Assembly: GCA_016928525.1 (NCBI GenBank)
Contig: JAFGKO010000128.1
Span: 1-47,372, forward strand
Direction of reading: 5' to 3'
DNA length: 47,372 nt
Origin: Anaerolineales bacterium
GTDB taxonomy: Bacteria > Chloroflexota > Anaerolineae > Anaerolineales > Villigracilaceae
Part shown: piece after piece, positions 17,512-25,441 of the stretch
How positions within the stretch are numbered: position 1 is the first letter of the stretch
Layout: each line of letters begins with the position of its first letter
Position numbers and translations under genes: made by a program
The notes under the pieces: model-generated
Database searches by the model: none
What the model was told of the DNA's origin: nothing
The model's input: only the letters and a program-made list of their open reading frames with translations

Positions 17512-18792
17512 ATGGAATCTATTATCAAACCGCTGACCATGCGCATGGGCAAAAAGGAAGTGGATATCTTTCCTCTCTGGATCGCCTTTTTGATTGTTGG
17601 CATCCTGTTTGGCCTGGTTGGCGCTTACGAAGTTTTTTCCAAAGGTTTGCAGGTAACCGGTCTTTCCAATCAGGTACCCTGGGGGCTGTGGATCACAATC
17701 GACCTCTCTGCCATTGCTCTGGGGGGCAGCGCCTTCACATTCGGTGTGATCGTCTACCTGCTCAGGATAAAACGCATGGAGGTTGTCGGGAAACTGGCCG
17801 TTTTGCTGGGTTTCCTGGGCTATTCCACTGCCGGCATGGTGCTGCTCTTTGATCTGGGTCAGCCGCTGCGTTTCTGGCATCCGGTTGTTTTCTGGCAGAC
17901 GCATTCCCTGCTGTGGGAAATTACCATGTGTGTGGTGCTCTATCTGACCGTTTTGATGGCGGAATTGTTACCCATTGTGCTGGAACACCCGGCCTTCAGC
18001 AAACATCCCTGGTTGGAGCGCTTCCCCATCCTGCGCAAAGCTTCCAACGGGTTGAACTGGCTGGCCCATCGCCTTCACAGCTATGGCCCGGCTTTGGCCG
18101 TTATCGGTCTAACGCTCTCCCTGTTGCACCAGGCGTCACTGGGCGCCACCTATTCCGTCCTCTCCGGGCGCGGGCTATGGTTCAATCAGAGCGCGCCGGT
18201 ACAGTTTGTGCTCTCGGCCATGGGTGGCGGGACGGCCCTGCTCTTCTTCCTGGGCGTGATCGTGTTTCGCATCATGCGCCCCGGGCTGGTCAAAGACGAT
18301 GTCCTGTATGATGTGGCCCGGATTGCTGGCGGTATCATCCTGCTGTGCATCTACATCCGCATCTGGGATTGGGCTGTCACGAACTACTACAGTTTCGATA
18401 TTGAAGTAGCCTTACAAACTGAAATGCTGAACTCGATCTCGCCGTATTCGACTTCGTTCTGGATAGGGCAGGTTCTGTTTGCGTTGATTCCCGGCACCAT
18501 TTTGCTGCTGGCAAAGCGCGTTCGCAACTTCCGCATCCTGATGGCTGCCGCCGTTTTACCAGTATTTTGCACCGTGCTGGTACGCTGGAACTATAACTTC
18601 TCTGGCCTGATTGCTTCGATCACATATGATCCATTTACGCCGACAGTCGTGCTCAATTCCTACGTACCCACCTGGCAGGAGTGGTCCGTGGCTTCCCTGG
18701 TAATTTCGTACTGGCTGCTAAGTTTTAGCCTGGCAGCACGGTACCTGCCGTTTATTTCCAGGCCACATCATGCACATCCGGCAGAAGGGTAA
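17512..18792 (+). CDS. NrfD/PsrC-family membrane subunit
   Basis: This 426-residue membrane protein has about nine to ten helices of the NrfD/PsrC/HybB type. This family interacts with the quinone pool and passes electrons to a ferredoxin-like partner, without haem of its own. Recognisable segments are VPWGLWITIDLSAIALGGSAF, STAGMVLLFDLGQPLRFWHP, SLLWEITMCVVLYL, and LSLLHQASLGATYSVLSGRG, all typical of the family's conserved first half. It starts one base after the ferredoxin stop, with GAGG inside the ferredoxin end as ribosome-binding site. A bidirectional terminator follows, closing the three-gene operon. The order cytochrome, Fe-S, NrfD parallels mccA-C-D. Confidence 0.92.
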   Translation: MESIIKPLTMRMGKKEVDIFPLWIAFLIVGILFGLVGAYEVFSKGLQVTGLSNQVPWGLWITIDLSAIALGGSAFTFGVIVYLLRIKRMEVVGKLAVLLGFLGYSTAGMVLLFDLGQPLRFWHPVVFWQTHSLLWEITMCVVLYLTVLMAELLPIVLEHPAFSKHPWLERFPILRKASNGLNWLAHRLHSYGPALAVIGLTLSLLHQASLGATYSVLSGRGLWFNQSAPVQFVLSAMGGGTALLFFLGVIVFRIMRPGLVKDDVLYDVARIAGGIILLCIYIRIWDWAVTNYYSFDIEVALQTEMLNSISPYSTSFWIGQVLFALIPGTILLLAKRVRNFRILMAAAVLPVFCTVLVRWNYNFSGLIASITYDPFTPTVVLNSYVPTWQEWSVASLVISYWLLSFSLAARYLPFISRPHHAHPAEG

Positions 18793-18822
18793 AGATCGAA
18801 TAAATTAGTTTTATTGGAATGC

Positions 18823-18860
18823 AAAACCCCGGCTCCAAAACACAGAAACCGGGGTTTTCT
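18823..18860. terminator. bidirectional rho-independent terminator
   Basis: A 10-bp stem (AAAACCCCGG with CCGGGGTTTT) and a 16-base loop lie between the convergent NrfD and nonaheme genes. The U-run is built into the stem on both strands, so it can serve both operons. Confidence 0.88.
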
Positions 18861-18881
18861 ATTTGATATTGCAGTGAGAAT

Positions 18882-20570
18882 TTATTGTTGTGGCGCGCCA
18901 GCATCGATCCACTGGATCACTAATTCCAACTCTTCGGCAGAGAACGTGGCGAAGTGCGCTCCACTCTGCACCCGGACCAGCTCACTGCCGGCGACATCTC
19001 CTGCGACAATGACAACTCCATTGTCGCCGCCTTTCATGGTATCCGCGTAGGTAGATAGATTCAGTCCGGCTGAAGCTGTTTCCCCATGACAGGCTGTACA
19101 TTTGGCTGCAAACAGCGGGCCGATGTTGGCATCGTAGGTCGGGTCGCCCACAACTGGCGCAGGTGTCGGCGCAACCGGCTGTGGAGGCAATTGGTCCTTC
19201 AAGATCTCGCGCAGCGCAGGCGCATCGAAACCGGCATACGTGTAAACGCTGCCATGACAGGCGCTATTCGAACAAAAGGATGTATCGCTGGTGCCACCCA
19301 GGTCGTCAGTAGTGTGACAATTGGCGCAGGTGGCATCGAAAGCCTGATTGTGCAAACTGATCCAGTTGGGATTGAGGTGTGATTCGGGCTCAGGCTCACG
19401 ACTGATCTCGATGTTGGCCACGAAATCCTGTTCACTGGCCACGACCGGGATGGAGTGGCACAGGTTGCATTCCAGGCGGATGGCCTGCTGTTCGTCATCG
19501 AGATGTTTCCCGTCATGACAACGGAAGCAGCCCGGAGAGTAGGTATGACCGATATTGTTTGGGTGCGTGGTCCAGTCCACTTTCTGATCCAAAAAGACCG
19601 TTCGGTCATAAATATCCCTGAGAGTCTGCACAGCGGCGCTGATCTGCTCCCCATGACCTGGATAATAATCCGTGTTTTTATAATATGCCTCGATCGCATC
19701 CATGGCCGTCATCGCTTCATCACGCGAGGCGTAAGAAGCAGAAAGCGCATCAACAGCCCGCCTGCGGATGCCAGGGATGTCTGGACTGATCAAACCACGC
19801 GCCATAGCGCTGTCTACTGATTCTGCCGGGGGTTGGAAATTATGCGAGACACGATTGTGACAGGTCGTGCACTCCATCTTTTCCAACTGGTTCTCGTCCA
19901 GGCTGGTGGGATCAAAATCCGATTCAATATCCATGTATTCGGTAAATGTGCCATCCTCATTTTCCACTCGCACGTACGGGATATCCTGGTTTTCTGGATC
20001 ACCAGAATAGTAGTAGACCGGGTTAACAATATGCCAGTGGATCCCCTTGCCAAGCCCTTCTCGCTTGGTGCCGCCTCCCGTTTTCAAGATCAGGTAAATA
20101 TCATAGGATGTATTCGGAATATCATCTTTGAAACGGGTAATCGTCCGCAAACTATCATCGGAAAAGGCTTCAGGCAGGTGACATTTTTCACAGGTCAAGA
20201 TGTCAGGTTTCGTGCGCGTAGCGCGAATCGGAAACTCATAGACGTGAAAGACCATGGAATACAGCTCATACACATCTTCGGTCTTGCGCGCCAATTGTTC
20301 ACCCACGAAGGCGCGCCCAATATGGCATTCGGTGCAATATACGTTGGCATGCGGGGAAATCTTGTACGTTGCATCTTGCGGCGGCATAGTGTGACAGGTG
20401 GTACCACAAAACTGGGGCGAATTGGTGTATTCCCAGGCGTATGCCCCCCCGGAAAGAACTAAAATCAACACCACCCCCAAAATTGCATAAGGCAAAACGA
20501 CCAGCCAACGCGGCGTGCCCGGCGCTGGGGAAAATATCTTTTTTACTCTCTCTTTAAATCGCATTTGCAT
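18882..20570 (-). CDS. NapC/NirT-like membrane-anchored nonaheme cytochrome c
   Basis: This 562-residue cytochrome has one N-terminal anchor helix (about residues 22-45). The NapC/NirT-type start follows: SPQFCGTTCHTMPPQDATYKIS then YCTECHIGR. Nine haem motifs are visible: one CX3CH (CGTTCH), seven CxxCH (CTECH, CEKCH, CTTCH, CFRCH, CNLCH, CANCH, CTACH) and one CX4CH (CSNSACH). The last motif is in a C-terminal single-haem domain of the planctomycete-type class I cytochrome kind (PLFAAKCTACHGETASAGLNLS), set off by a proline-rich linker. NapC-like proteins oxidise quinol and hand electrons to periplasmic or external carriers. RBS CTGGAG precedes the ATG. It lies downstream of the decaheme gene but has its own -10-like TATAAT. 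Confidence 0.88.
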   Translation of the reverse strand: MQMRFKERVKKIFSPAPGTPRWLVVLPYAILGVVLILVLSGGAYAWEYTNSPQFCGTTCHTMPPQDATYKISPHANVYCTECHIGRAFVGEQLARKTEDVYELYSMVFHVYEFPIRATRTKPDILTCEKCHLPEAFSDDSLRTITRFKDDIPNTSYDIYLILKTGGGTKREGLGKGIHWHIVNPVYYYSGDPENQDIPYVRVENEDGTFTEYMDIESDFDPTSLDENQLEKMECTTCHNRVSHNFQPPAESVDSAMARGLISPDIPGIRRRAVDALSASYASRDEAMTAMDAIEAYYKNTDYYPGHGEQISAAVQTLRDIYDRTVFLDQKVDWTTHPNNIGHTYSPGCFRCHDGKHLDDEQQAIRLECNLCHSIPVVASEQDFVANIEISREPEPESHLNPNWISLHNQAFDATCANCHTTDDLGGTSDTSFCSNSACHGSVYTYAGFDAPALREILKDQLPPQPVAPTPAPVVGDPTYDANIGPLFAAKCTACHGETASAGLNLSTYADTMKGGDNGVVIVAGDVAGSELVRVQSGAHFATFSAEELELVIQWIDAGAPQQ

Positions 20571-20627
20571 TTCTCCAGAATAGGGGTGACAGTTATCTTC
20601 CTTTCATATTGTACAAATTTTACTCTC

Positions 20628-20633
20628 ATTATA
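20628..20633 (-). promoter_or_regulatory. candidate -10 hexamer for the nonaheme gene
   Basis: The minus strand reads TATAAT at 20633-20628, about 58 bases before the ATG and just after the terminator hairpin of the upstream gene. The -35 region is not a clear match. Separate transcription of this gene is plausible. Confidence 0.4.
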
Positions 20634-20651
20634 CAAAAAAGCAAATCCAGA

Positions 20652-20689
20652 ATAACCATAGCGGAAGCTTCTGCATCCGCTATGGTTAT
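20652..20689 (-). terminator. stem-loop after the decaheme gene
   Basis: A perfect 14-bp stem (ATAACCATAGCGGA with TCCGCTATGGTTAT) and a 10-base loop begin 27 bases after the decaheme stop on the minus strand. A T6 run starts about 11 bases past the stem, so termination may be partial, with some read-through to the nonaheme gene. Confidence 0.65.
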
Positions 20690-20715
20690 CTCTATTTTCA
20701 TCCCCCCTGCTAAAC

Positions 20716-22770
20716 TTATGGGCGAGTGTAACCACCCACGTTGCCGCCCAGATCTGTGATCGAGTCGATCAGGATTTGAGCAACGAACTTGCCATTGTGC
20801 ACAAAGGCGCCCGGATCCTTCTGGTAGTACTGGTAGTTGTAGGCGGCCTTGAGGGAGATCGCATCGAAAGCGGTAAAGTTCTCCCCAGCTTCGTCGAACC
20901 AGTACGGATAGGCGCTGCCATTGTAGACAGCCTTTTTGCCCTGCGCTTCGGTGTAAGTCTGGATTTCAGCATACAGAGCCTCGGCCAGGCCATCCAAGTC
21001 GCCCTTGACACCTTCTGCTGTGTCGCCATCACCATCGTAGTCAGGCGCGCTCAAGCGAATAGCTTCCACTTCTTGACCGGCATGGCAGCCCGCACAGGCT
21101 TCGACCTTAGGCTCGAGACCGTGTACATCATGGCAGTCCTGGCACTTATTGAGCGGGTGAGCTTCGAAGTAGCCAACATATTCCTTGCCATCGTACATGT
21201 AAGCGCCCTGGGCGTCTGCGCCGAAGAGCGTAGCACCTGCCGCAAAGTAGTGCACGTTACGGAAGTTGAAAGCACCACGAGCGATTGCCGCATCCACAGA
21301 CACCTTGGACTCACGACCCTGGTGGCAGAGCAAGCACAGGTTACCGTCATTGGCGACAAAATTGCCATCGGCATCCTTGCCACCGAAAGAAACTTCAGCG
21401 CCGGAGGGGAACTTGACCGAAGCAACAGTGTAGCGCTCAGGCCAGGCTTCCTCGTTATGGCAGGTAGAGCACAGGAAACCATTGGCGGTCTCGTTAGAGA
21501 TGTTGGCGCCTTCTTTGATAAACTGAGGCAGGCCGCTGTCGCTATGGCAACGAGCACAAGAGCCGGGAACCTCGCCATCTGCATCCCAGTGGCGGAAGGC
21601 TTCGGTATCGCCAGCAAAGTGTCCAGCGTCTTCACGCGCCAAGCCGCTCGTGTCGCCACCCAGGTCTTCGATCGAATCATAGAGTAACTGGATGGCATAC
21701 TTGCCACCATGCGCAAACTTGCCAGGATCCTTGTAAGCCATCTGGTAGTTATAAGCCGCCTTGAGCAGGCGCGGGGTCCAGTTGGCATAGGCGCTACCGT
21801 CAGCACCCAGGAAGTACGGGTAGGTAGCTGCATCATAGCTGATCTCAGCACCAGCGGTATCGGCTGCGTAGGCTTGAATAGCAGCAAAGAGTGCTTCCTG
21901 CAGGCCTTCGATCTCGTAGTATACGCCTTCTTCTGTGTCACCATCGCCATCGTAGTCAGAAGTAGACGAAACCATGCGCACGTTCTTCAGGTCTTCTACA
22001 GAGGCAACACCTTCATGGCAACCAGCGCAGGTTTCCACCTTGACTTCGAGCGTGTGCGGGTCATGGCAGCCGGTACAGCTAGCGATGCCCTCTACATGGC
22101 GGAATTTACCGTCGTAGCTCTTGCCATCGTACTGGTAGCCGCCCATGGCAACGCCACCATACAGGGTGGCTGCAGCCGGGTAGTAATGGATATTGCTAAA
22201 ACCAAAAGCGCGGTCGTCCACTGGAGCCGGTACGGCATCAGGAGCATCGGTCGCATTGTAATCAGCGATTTTTTGATCCACGCTAACTTTGGACTCGCGA
22301 CCCTGGTGGCATTCCATACAGCGGCTGTCATCGCCAGCGCTGACGGTCACGCCCGAGGGGAAAGTCACATCGGTCTTGGTCAGGGTAACGGGATTGTGAC
22401 AGGCCACGCACTGAATGCCAAAGACGTCCTTGGCTGGTACCGCGGCGTCCACTGCACTAACTGCGGAGCCATCTGCACCCAGGAAGTCCTGGTAGCCTTG
22501 CGTGCTGTGACACTTGGCGCAGGAGGTCGGCACTTCGGCAGGATCATCTTCATCCCAGTGACGGAAGGGTTCGGTATCCGAAGCATTGTGCGCAGATCCC
22601 TCCCAGGCGGTCAAGTAGGGCACCTCGACCTCCGGCTCCATCATGGGCTCTTCAGTCGGCTCGACCGGGGCCTCGGTCGGCGCTGGGGTTTCGCCAGGAC
22701 CGCAGGCCGCGATGACGACCGCCACCACGATGAGCGTTCCCAGCAAAATGAGCATTCTCTTGATAGACAT
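20716..22770 (-). CDS. decaheme lipoprotein cytochrome c made of two tandem pentaheme repeats
   Basis: This exported lipoprotein has a signal peptide ending in a lipobox (VVIAAC), a Pro/Glu/Thr-rich linker, and ten CxxCH motifs. The sequence is an internal duplication. Each half begins DTE(P/A)FRHWD, then has a CA(K/R)CHS motif, a second haem, C(M/L)xCHQGRESKVSVD, xxNVHYFAAGATLFG-like text, two closely spaced haems and an acidic calcium-loop-like DYDGDGDT(E/A)EG. It ends LKAAYNYQ...KDPG.F.H.GK...Q.L.DSI.DLGG. Predicted location is the outer face of the membrane. I cannot assign a named family. The ATG at 22779 has only one base between it and AAGGAG, so the ATG at 22770 is preferred. It may be an extracellular or inter-protein electron conduit. 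Confidence 0.88.
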   Translation of the reverse strand: MSIKRMLILLGTLIVVAVVIAACGPGETPAPTEAPVEPTEEPMMEPEVEVPYLTAWEGSAHNASDTEPFRHWDEDDPAEVPTSCAKCHSTQGYQDFLGADGSAVSAVDAAVPAKDVFGIQCVACHNPVTLTKTDVTFPSGVTVSAGDDSRCMECHQGRESKVSVDQKIADYNATDAPDAVPAPVDDRAFGFSNIHYYPAAATLYGGVAMGGYQYDGKSYDGKFRHVEGIASCTGCHDPHTLEVKVETCAGCHEGVASVEDLKNVRMVSSTSDYDGDGDTEEGVYYEIEGLQEALFAAIQAYAADTAGAEISYDAATYPYFLGADGSAYANWTPRLLKAAYNYQMAYKDPGKFAHGGKYAIQLLYDSIEDLGGDTSGLAREDAGHFAGDTEAFRHWDADGEVPGSCARCHSDSGLPQFIKEGANISNETANGFLCSTCHNEEAWPERYTVASVKFPSGAEVSFGGKDADGNFVANDGNLCLLCHQGRESKVSVDAAIARGAFNFRNVHYFAAGATLFGADAQGAYMYDGKEYVGYFEAHPLNKCQDCHDVHGLEPKVEACAGCHAGQEVEAIRLSAPDYDGDGDTAEGVKGDLDGLAEALYAEIQTYTEAQGKKAVYNGSAYPYWFDEAGENFTAFDAISLKAAYNYQYYQKDPGAFVHNGKFVAQILIDSITDLGGNVGGYTRP

Positions 22771-22942
22771 AGGTTGCATTCTCCTTAAAATTGGGTTAGG
22801 TGATTCTTGTAAAGGTTCTGTTTATGTGGTCAAGTGCCTCCTTTCAAGGAACACGAATGTAACCCTACTAAGATTGGGGGGTTTACACCAATTTATAATT
22901 CCAAACAACATTAAAAGCAAGTTAAATTGGGCTGAACAGCGC

Positions 22943-23017
22943 GTGACAAACGTCACAATTAGGTTTTTTTACACATTTTTTACTTCACACAAGGCTAAAT
23001 AGTTATGACATCCGTCA
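22943..23017. promoter_or_regulatory. two GTGA/TGA-N6-TCA(C) inverted repeats, CRP/FNR-like
   Basis: The 22771-23095 spacer between divergent genes holds two similar dyads: GTGA-CAAACG-TCAC at 22943-22956 and TGA-CATCCG-TCA at 23006-23017. Both can be read as TGAC-N4-GTCA. Their centres are 62 bp apart, close to six helical turns. The first matches the CRP-type half-sites TGTGA-N6-TCACA well. Such regulators often control anaerobic respiration, but no CRP/FNR gene is in the window, so the regulator is inferred. Otherwise the spacer is A/T-rich and I see no gene in it. Confidence 0.45.
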
Positions 23018-23095
23018 CCCATTGGATATGATAACCCAAACGAGGGAAAACAAACGATACCATGTACAATCATCTTAATAGGTTCCCAAATACCC

Positions 23096-24547
23096 ATGGA
23101 TCAACTCACCTTTCTGGTTTTCTTTATCTACGGGCTGGCGTTCTTCGGCATGGGCATCACCATGGCGCTCGAATCCGGGCGCTCGCCTGCTCTGGCAGAA
23201 GCACGCGTGTTGCGTCCTTTGGCCGCGTTCGGCCTGATTCACGGTACACATGAATGGATGGAGTCCTATCTCATTCAGGCTAGGTCTTTTGGTACACCTT
23301 TGCCAGATTGGTTGCCCTGGTTGCGCCTAGTCTTTCTGGTGGCTTCATTTACATCCCTGTTCTTGTATGGGGTTCAAATGCTCCTGCTGGTTTCCCCTTA
23401 CAACCCTCGAAAACGCATATTTCGCTTCAGTGTTTTTGGTGCGTATGCCCTGTTCATCGTCATCAGCATAATGGGTACTTATAGCAAGGCTCCCATTTCA
23501 ACCATCGACATGTTGGATGGACTGGCGCGATACTTGTTAGCAGTCCCGGCAGCCATGCTGGCCGCGCTGGCGCTGCGCGCCCAAGCGCTAGGAATGTTTC
23601 ACAATAAGCGCACACGCCTGGGTACCAGTCTCGCAATCGCTTCCTTTTGGTTTGCTATTTACACCCTGACCCAATTCTTCGTACATCCGATGGACATGTT
23701 CCCGGCGCGCTATGTAAATGAAGATACTTTCTTACTGCATATGGGTTTCCCAATACAATTAATCCGAACCATCACGGCAGTCATGATTACTTACGGTCTA
23801 TTGCGCGCCACTCAATATATGGAAGAAGAACGCAAGACTGAGTTGTTCGCAGCACAGCGATCCCGTCTCGAGGCGCTGGAACAACAAGAGGAAATCCGGC
23901 GCGAACTTCTGCGTCACACTGTCCAGGCACAAGAGGACGAGCGGACGCGCATCGCCCGTGAACTGCATGATGAGACTTCGCAAATCCTGACAGCCTTTAC
24001 ACTGGAACTCGCAACACTGCGCGAGCTTGCCAAGCGCAGGCCACAAGTGAAAACCATAGTAGACAGATTGCAAGAACACAGCCACCAGATGTCGCAGGGT
24101 CTTTACAACATGGTTCACGAGCTAAGGCCTGCCCAACTGGACGATCTTGGCCTTGTACCGGCCATAAAATCTTTGTTGGAAAATGAATTTTATCCGAAAG
24201 GAATGAAAGTCGTTTTCCAAGTGACCGGAGCACAAAAAAGACTCGACTCGCTGATCGAAACTGTGTTGTACCGTGTGACGCAAGAGGCGCTCACCAACGT
24301 AAACCGCCATGCGGAAACTAATCAGGCTATCGTGCGTCTGGATTATGCTCCAACAAAGGTCACGCTGGGGGTGTTGGACTCAGGCAGAGGCTTCGACCCG
24401 GACGAACCACTCCGACCGCCGCGCGGTTGGGGCTTGGAGGGTATGCGCGAACGGGTCGAAGCGGTCGGTGGTCAATTGATCCTGTATTCCGCACCTGAAC
24501 ACGGGACAACCGTTGAGGTTGTCATCCCAATGGAAGAAGGAGAGTAA
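23096..24547 (+). CDS. membrane-bound NarX/LiaS/DegS-class histidine kinase
   Basis: This 483-residue kinase has an N-terminal membrane domain of about six to seven helices (residues about 3-235), a short coiled coil (YMEEERKTELFAAQRSRLEALEQQEEIRRE region), and a HisKA_3 dimerisation domain with the phospho-acceptor His291 in RIARELHDETSQILTAF. A HATPase_c domain follows with VTQEALTNVNRHAE, DSGRGFDP and RGWGLEGMRERVEAVGG. The polytopic sensor has no large extracytoplasmic domain, so it may sense a membrane or small-molecule cue. The start at 23096 lacks a strong ribosome-binding site. It is followed 5 bases later by its response regulator. The position between a cytochrome island and the ccm operon suggests control of respiration, which is inference. 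Confidence 0.9.
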   Translation: MDQLTFLVFFIYGLAFFGMGITMALESGRSPALAEARVLRPLAAFGLIHGTHEWMESYLIQARSFGTPLPDWLPWLRLVFLVASFTSLFLYGVQMLLLVSPYNPRKRIFRFSVFGAYALFIVISIMGTYSKAPISTIDMLDGLARYLLAVPAAMLAALALRAQALGMFHNKRTRLGTSLAIASFWFAIYTLTQFFVHPMDMFPARYVNEDTFLLHMGFPIQLIRTITAVMITYGLLRATQYMEEERKTELFAAQRSRLEALEQQEEIRRELLRHTVQAQEDERTRIARELHDETSQILTAFTLELATLRELAKRRPQVKTIVDRLQEHSHQMSQGLYNMVHELRPAQLDDLGLVPAIKSLLENEFYPKGMKVVFQVTGAQKRLDSLIETVLYRVTQEALTNVNRHAETNQAIVRLDYAPTKVTLGVLDSGRGFDPDEPLRPPRGWGLEGMRERVEAVGGQLILYSAPEHGTTVEVVIPMEEGE

Positions 24548-24551
24548 TTTT

Positions 24552-25244
24552 ATGGACATTATCAAACTCATGCTGGTCGACGACCACGATGTGGTGCGTA
24601 CCGGCCTATGTTCATTCCTGGAGACTCAACCCGGTTTCGAGGTGATTGCAGAGGCGAAGAACGGTCTACAAGCGCTGGAGAAAGCCAAGGAAATGCTGCC
24701 AGACATTGTGTTGATGGACATCACCATGCCAGATATGGACGGCATAGAAGCCACTTTGCAATTCAAGAAGTTTTACCCCGATTGCCAAATCCTTGTGCTG
24801 ACTGTACACGCCGATAAACAATACTTTATGAAAATGTTGGAAGCAGGAGCTTCCGGGTATATTACCAAGCAAGCCGCGGCGGATGAGTTGGTTTCCGCCA
24901 TCAAAGCAGTGGCAGCCGGACACGTCTACCTACAGCCTGCATTGGCACGCTGGTTGCTGGAAGATTACCAACAGATGGCAAAAGGCGTCACGCTCCCCAC
25001 TGCTGATGAAACCAGTGAAAGGGACAAGGACGCTATCGGCCTGGACATTTTAAGTAAGCGAGAGCGTCAGGTGCTGGAATTGGTGGGAGAAGGGCTCAAC
25101 AACCACGACATTGGCAAGAAACTTGGCCTCAGCCCGAAGACCATTGCCCGGCATCGAGAACGAGTCATGAAAAAGCTCAACATGCATTCCCGCACAGAGT
25201 TGGTCAAGTTCGCCATCCGAACAGGGTTGATCTCGTTGGAATGA
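24552..25244 (+). CDS. NarL/LuxR-family response regulator
   Basis: This 230-residue partner of the preceding kinase has a receiver domain with LVDDHDVVRTGL, phospho-acceptor Asp56 in IVLMDITMPDMDG, Thr in LVLTVHADK, and Lys in GYITKQAAADEL. The C-terminal LuxR-type helix-turn-helix (about 160-225) reads LSKRERQVLELVGEGLNNHDIGKKLGLSPKTIARHRERVMKKL. The frame extends upstream to 24513 inside the kinase gene, but the ATG at 24552 just after the kinase stop gives the normal N-terminus (MDIIKLMLVDDH). A strong terminator follows, so the ccm operon starts from its own promoter. Confidence 0.94.
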   Translation: MDIIKLMLVDDHDVVRTGLCSFLETQPGFEVIAEAKNGLQALEKAKEMLPDIVLMDITMPDMDGIEATLQFKKFYPDCQILVLTVHADKQYFMKMLEAGASGYITKQAAADELVSAIKAVAAGHVYLQPALARWLLEDYQQMAKGVTLPTADETSERDKDAIGLDILSKRERQVLELVGEGLNNHDIGKKLGLSPKTIARHRERVMKKLNMHSRTELVKFAIRTGLISLE

Positions 25245-25267
25245 GTCAAATTATAGAATAATATTAG

Positions 25268-25304
25268 GCTCTGAGCACTGCTGAAAACGCTCAGAGCTTT
25301 TTTT
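25268..25304 (+). terminator. rho-independent terminator after the two-component system
   Basis: A perfect 9-bp stem GCTCTGAGC / GCTCAGAGC with a 12-base loop is followed by T7, 23 bases after the response-regulator stop. Confidence 0.93.
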
Positions 25305-25441
25305 ATCGGTATTGGGACAAATTTGGGTAAATTTCATGACATCTATCTTGTCCCTTCTCAGCCTGTATTAATCTATATGTGTAAAATGAAAATGCAGACA
25401 AATTAACCATTTTGTTGTTACTCTTTTCTGGAGGTATCGGA

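Noticed and set aside
14228..25345. A shared TATGACAT/CATGACAT word upstream of the 15-heme gene (about 14230), the kinase (about 23004) and ccmE (about 25335) as a common regulator site.
   Set aside because: Only the 23004 copy is part of a dyad; three 7-8-base matches in about 11 kb of A/T-rich spacer are too weak to support a site.
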